Of a DNA stretch of 64,000 bases, positions 62,938-64,000 are shown one piece after another; positions within the stretch are counted from its first letter, which is position 1; each line of letters opens with the position of its first letter. A program made the position numbers and the translations under genes. Source of the stretch: an uncultured Saprospiraceae bacterium (GTDB taxonomy: Bacteria > Bacteroidota > Bacteroidia > Chitinophagales > Saprospiraceae); NCBI GenBank assembly GCA_937959275.1, contig CALGLU010000026.1:1-64000 (forward strand), in the 5' to 3' direction. The notes beneath the pieces were generated by a model. The model was not told the DNA's origin, did no database searches, and saw only the letters and a program-made list of their open reading frames with translations.

Positions 62938-63735
62938 CTACTTCTTCACAAAATTTCTCAATAAATAGATCGCCGGTAAATACATATTCCCATGATGAAA
63001 TCCATCTAATTCGCGGAGATAAACATTCTCATTTCCTGCTACTTTCATCATCCGCCACATATAGGCATTTTCTTCATAACGACCTAGGAGTTCCATCTCT
63101 CGATCGCCAGTGATAAATAAGATTGGTGGTGTATCAGAGCGAAGGTGAGCCATTGGCGCATAGCGATCAATAGTTGGTGTCTTACCATCTATGCCTTGCT
63201 CATCACGAACGGTAAAATGCGTGATCGTATGTCCACTAAATGGAATCAAACCTGCCAGCTCATTGGGATGAATATCGTATGGCTGCAAATAACTTGTATC
63301 CAAGCCAATCATCGTCGCTAAGTAGCCTCCCGCAGAATGTCCGGAGACAAATATCTTATCTGCACGACCACCATATGCTTCAATATGCTTCATCACCCAC
63401 GCTACGGATGCAGCTGCATCTTCAATGTAAACAGGACATTTCACCTTGGGATAAAATCTATAATTCACAGCGGCAACAGCTAAACCTTGTTCTTTTAATT
63501 CTTCGGGGATGAATTTATTGCCCGCCTTGAGGCCACCACCATGAAACCAAACGACCGTAGAAAAACTGTCTACATCTGTTGGTACATATAGATCTAATCT
63601 GCAGCGTTCGTTTATATAGTCATCAGTAGCTTCTGTGTCTGATCGATATAAAATATTCTCAATTGTCTGATACGCTTCTTGAGCACCGCAGTACAAGGAT
63701 AATATTAAAAACAGTCCCAAAAATAGAGTTCTCAT
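62938..63735 (-). CDS. Secreted alpha/beta-hydrolase esterase (BD-FAE/HSL-like)
   Basis: This 265-aa protein has a signal peptide (MRTLFLGLFLILSLYCGAQ). It carries the oxyanion motif VVWFHGGGLKAGNKF, the nucleophile elbow VSGHSAGGYLATMIGLD (Ser near residue 145), the catalytic Asp in ITGDREMEL and the His in DGFHHGNMYLPAI. The pattern is the BD-FAE/HSL-like group, which cleaves acetyl or other esters of carbohydrates and small molecules. Its last codons are duplicated as a fragment at 60691-60790. Confidence 0.88.
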   Translation of the reverse strand: MRTLFLGLFLILSLYCGAQEAYQTIENILYRSDTEATDDYINERCRLDLYVPTDVDSFSTVVWFHGGGLKAGNKFIPEELKEQGLAVAAVNYRFYPKVKCPVYIEDAAASVAWVMKHIEAYGGRADKIFVSGHSAGGYLATMIGLDTSYLQPYDIHPNELAGLIPFSGHTITHFTVRDEQGIDGKTPTIDRYAPMAHLRSDTPPILFITGDREMELLGRYEENAYMWRMMKVAGNENVYLRELDGFHHGNMYLPAIYLLRNFVKK

Positions 63736-63767
63736 TATGTCTAAATTTTAATCAATATAGTGGAATT

Positions 63768-64000
63768 TCAGCTTATTGCTAAGCTTGTACAGAGAGATAG
63801 AACGTCTTGCATCTCGCGGCTTAAAGGAGCAGTTATTTTAATTTGATGGTGCTCTGGATAAGTGAGGATTAGTTCTGTCGCACATAAGCACATTGTATTC
63901 ATGTCAAACTTATCCTTCCACAATTTATTTTGCTTGTTACAACCATGTGGTCTATCTCCAATAATGGGGTGAAAAACATGAGCCATATGTTTTCGCAATT
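63768..64000 (-). CDS. truC: RluA-family pseudouridine synthase, C-terminal part (TruC-like)
   Basis: This is a partial gene cut by the right edge of the window, with its 5-prime end outside. The visible 77 residues are the RluA C-terminus: RKHMAHVFHPIIGDRPHGCNKQNKLWKDKF, then MCLCATELILTYPEHHQIKITAPLSREMQDVL. HPIIGDRxHGxxxxN is the family motif, and the HGCNKQNK form is seen in TruC, which modifies U65 of tRNAs. The catalytic Asp lies outside the window, so the subfamily call is likely but not certain. Confidence 0.75.
   Translation of the reverse strand, partial: LRKHMAHVFHPIIGDRPHGCNKQNKLWKDKFDMNTMCLCATELILTYPEHHQIKITAPLSREMQDVLSLCTSLAIS

Overview
The window looks like about 64 kb of an AT-rich Bacteroidota chromosome, probably from the Saprospiria/Chitinophagales side, though the order is only a guess. 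The evidence is of four kinds. Promoter -7 elements read TAnnTTTG, and both tRNA genes have a (T/A)TTG element 20 nt upstream of it. There are many secreted peptidases, a TonB-dependent receptor and a Reg_prop beta-propeller lipoprotein. An FG-GAP/UnbV protein ends in a Bacteroidota-type tail. Gene order (metX-thrA-thrB-thrC; dinB with a short dnaE) is also typical. There is no rRNA, CRISPR array, phage or intact insertion sequence.

Layout. 1-786 is decayed DNA with two hairpins and a broken ATPase gene. 787-5460 is a tight three-gene operon: a minimal GrpE-like protein, a divergent 829-aa Hsp70 and a single-span membrane protein. It is the most system-like and least explained locus here. 5471-10159 (minus strand) holds a dinB / four-helix-bundle / short dnaE translesion cassette. 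10329-11239 is a small toxin-antitoxin patch. 11376-17133 carries a tiny membrane protein, a dipeptidase, an ABC permease, a histidine kinase, an inositol-phosphatase-like enzyme and an Nfu iron-sulfur scaffold. 17373-23118 is a compact operon that makes homoserine and sends it to methionine (metX) or threonine (thrB, thrC). 23211-32892 holds secreted proteins, an M1 peptidase, a MarR regulator, ftcD, and an overlapping SRAP-dtd-mazG set. 33395-48405 is mixed housekeeping and transport. 49241-64000 holds peptidases, rpoN, an acyltransferase, lycopene cyclase and the edge of a truC-like gene.

Signs of the replication origin. Two perfect 16-bp parS-type palindromes (TGTTCCACGTGGAACA) lie at 23860 and 25795. 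About 7 kb to the right, a 502-bp AT-rich gap between divergent genes (32893-33394) contains two consensus DnaA boxes and one near-match. Together they make this gap a candidate oriC; GC skew would settle it.

Repeats and decay. A MITE-like element has two near-complete copies (28815-28954 and 42856-43020) and one end remnant. A 195-bp higher-order repeat follows tRNA-Val. A short CAACACTC-type repeat recurs, once inside dnaE in frame and twice in inverted orientation around the four-helix-bundle gene. Several pseudogenes are visible: an ATPase, a gene with one in-frame stop, a decayed signal-peptide ORF and a duplicated esterase tail. An SRAP-family protein has lost three of its four catalytic residues.

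Limits: function calls rest on motifs and recognised family patterns read by eye; no search or alignment was run.
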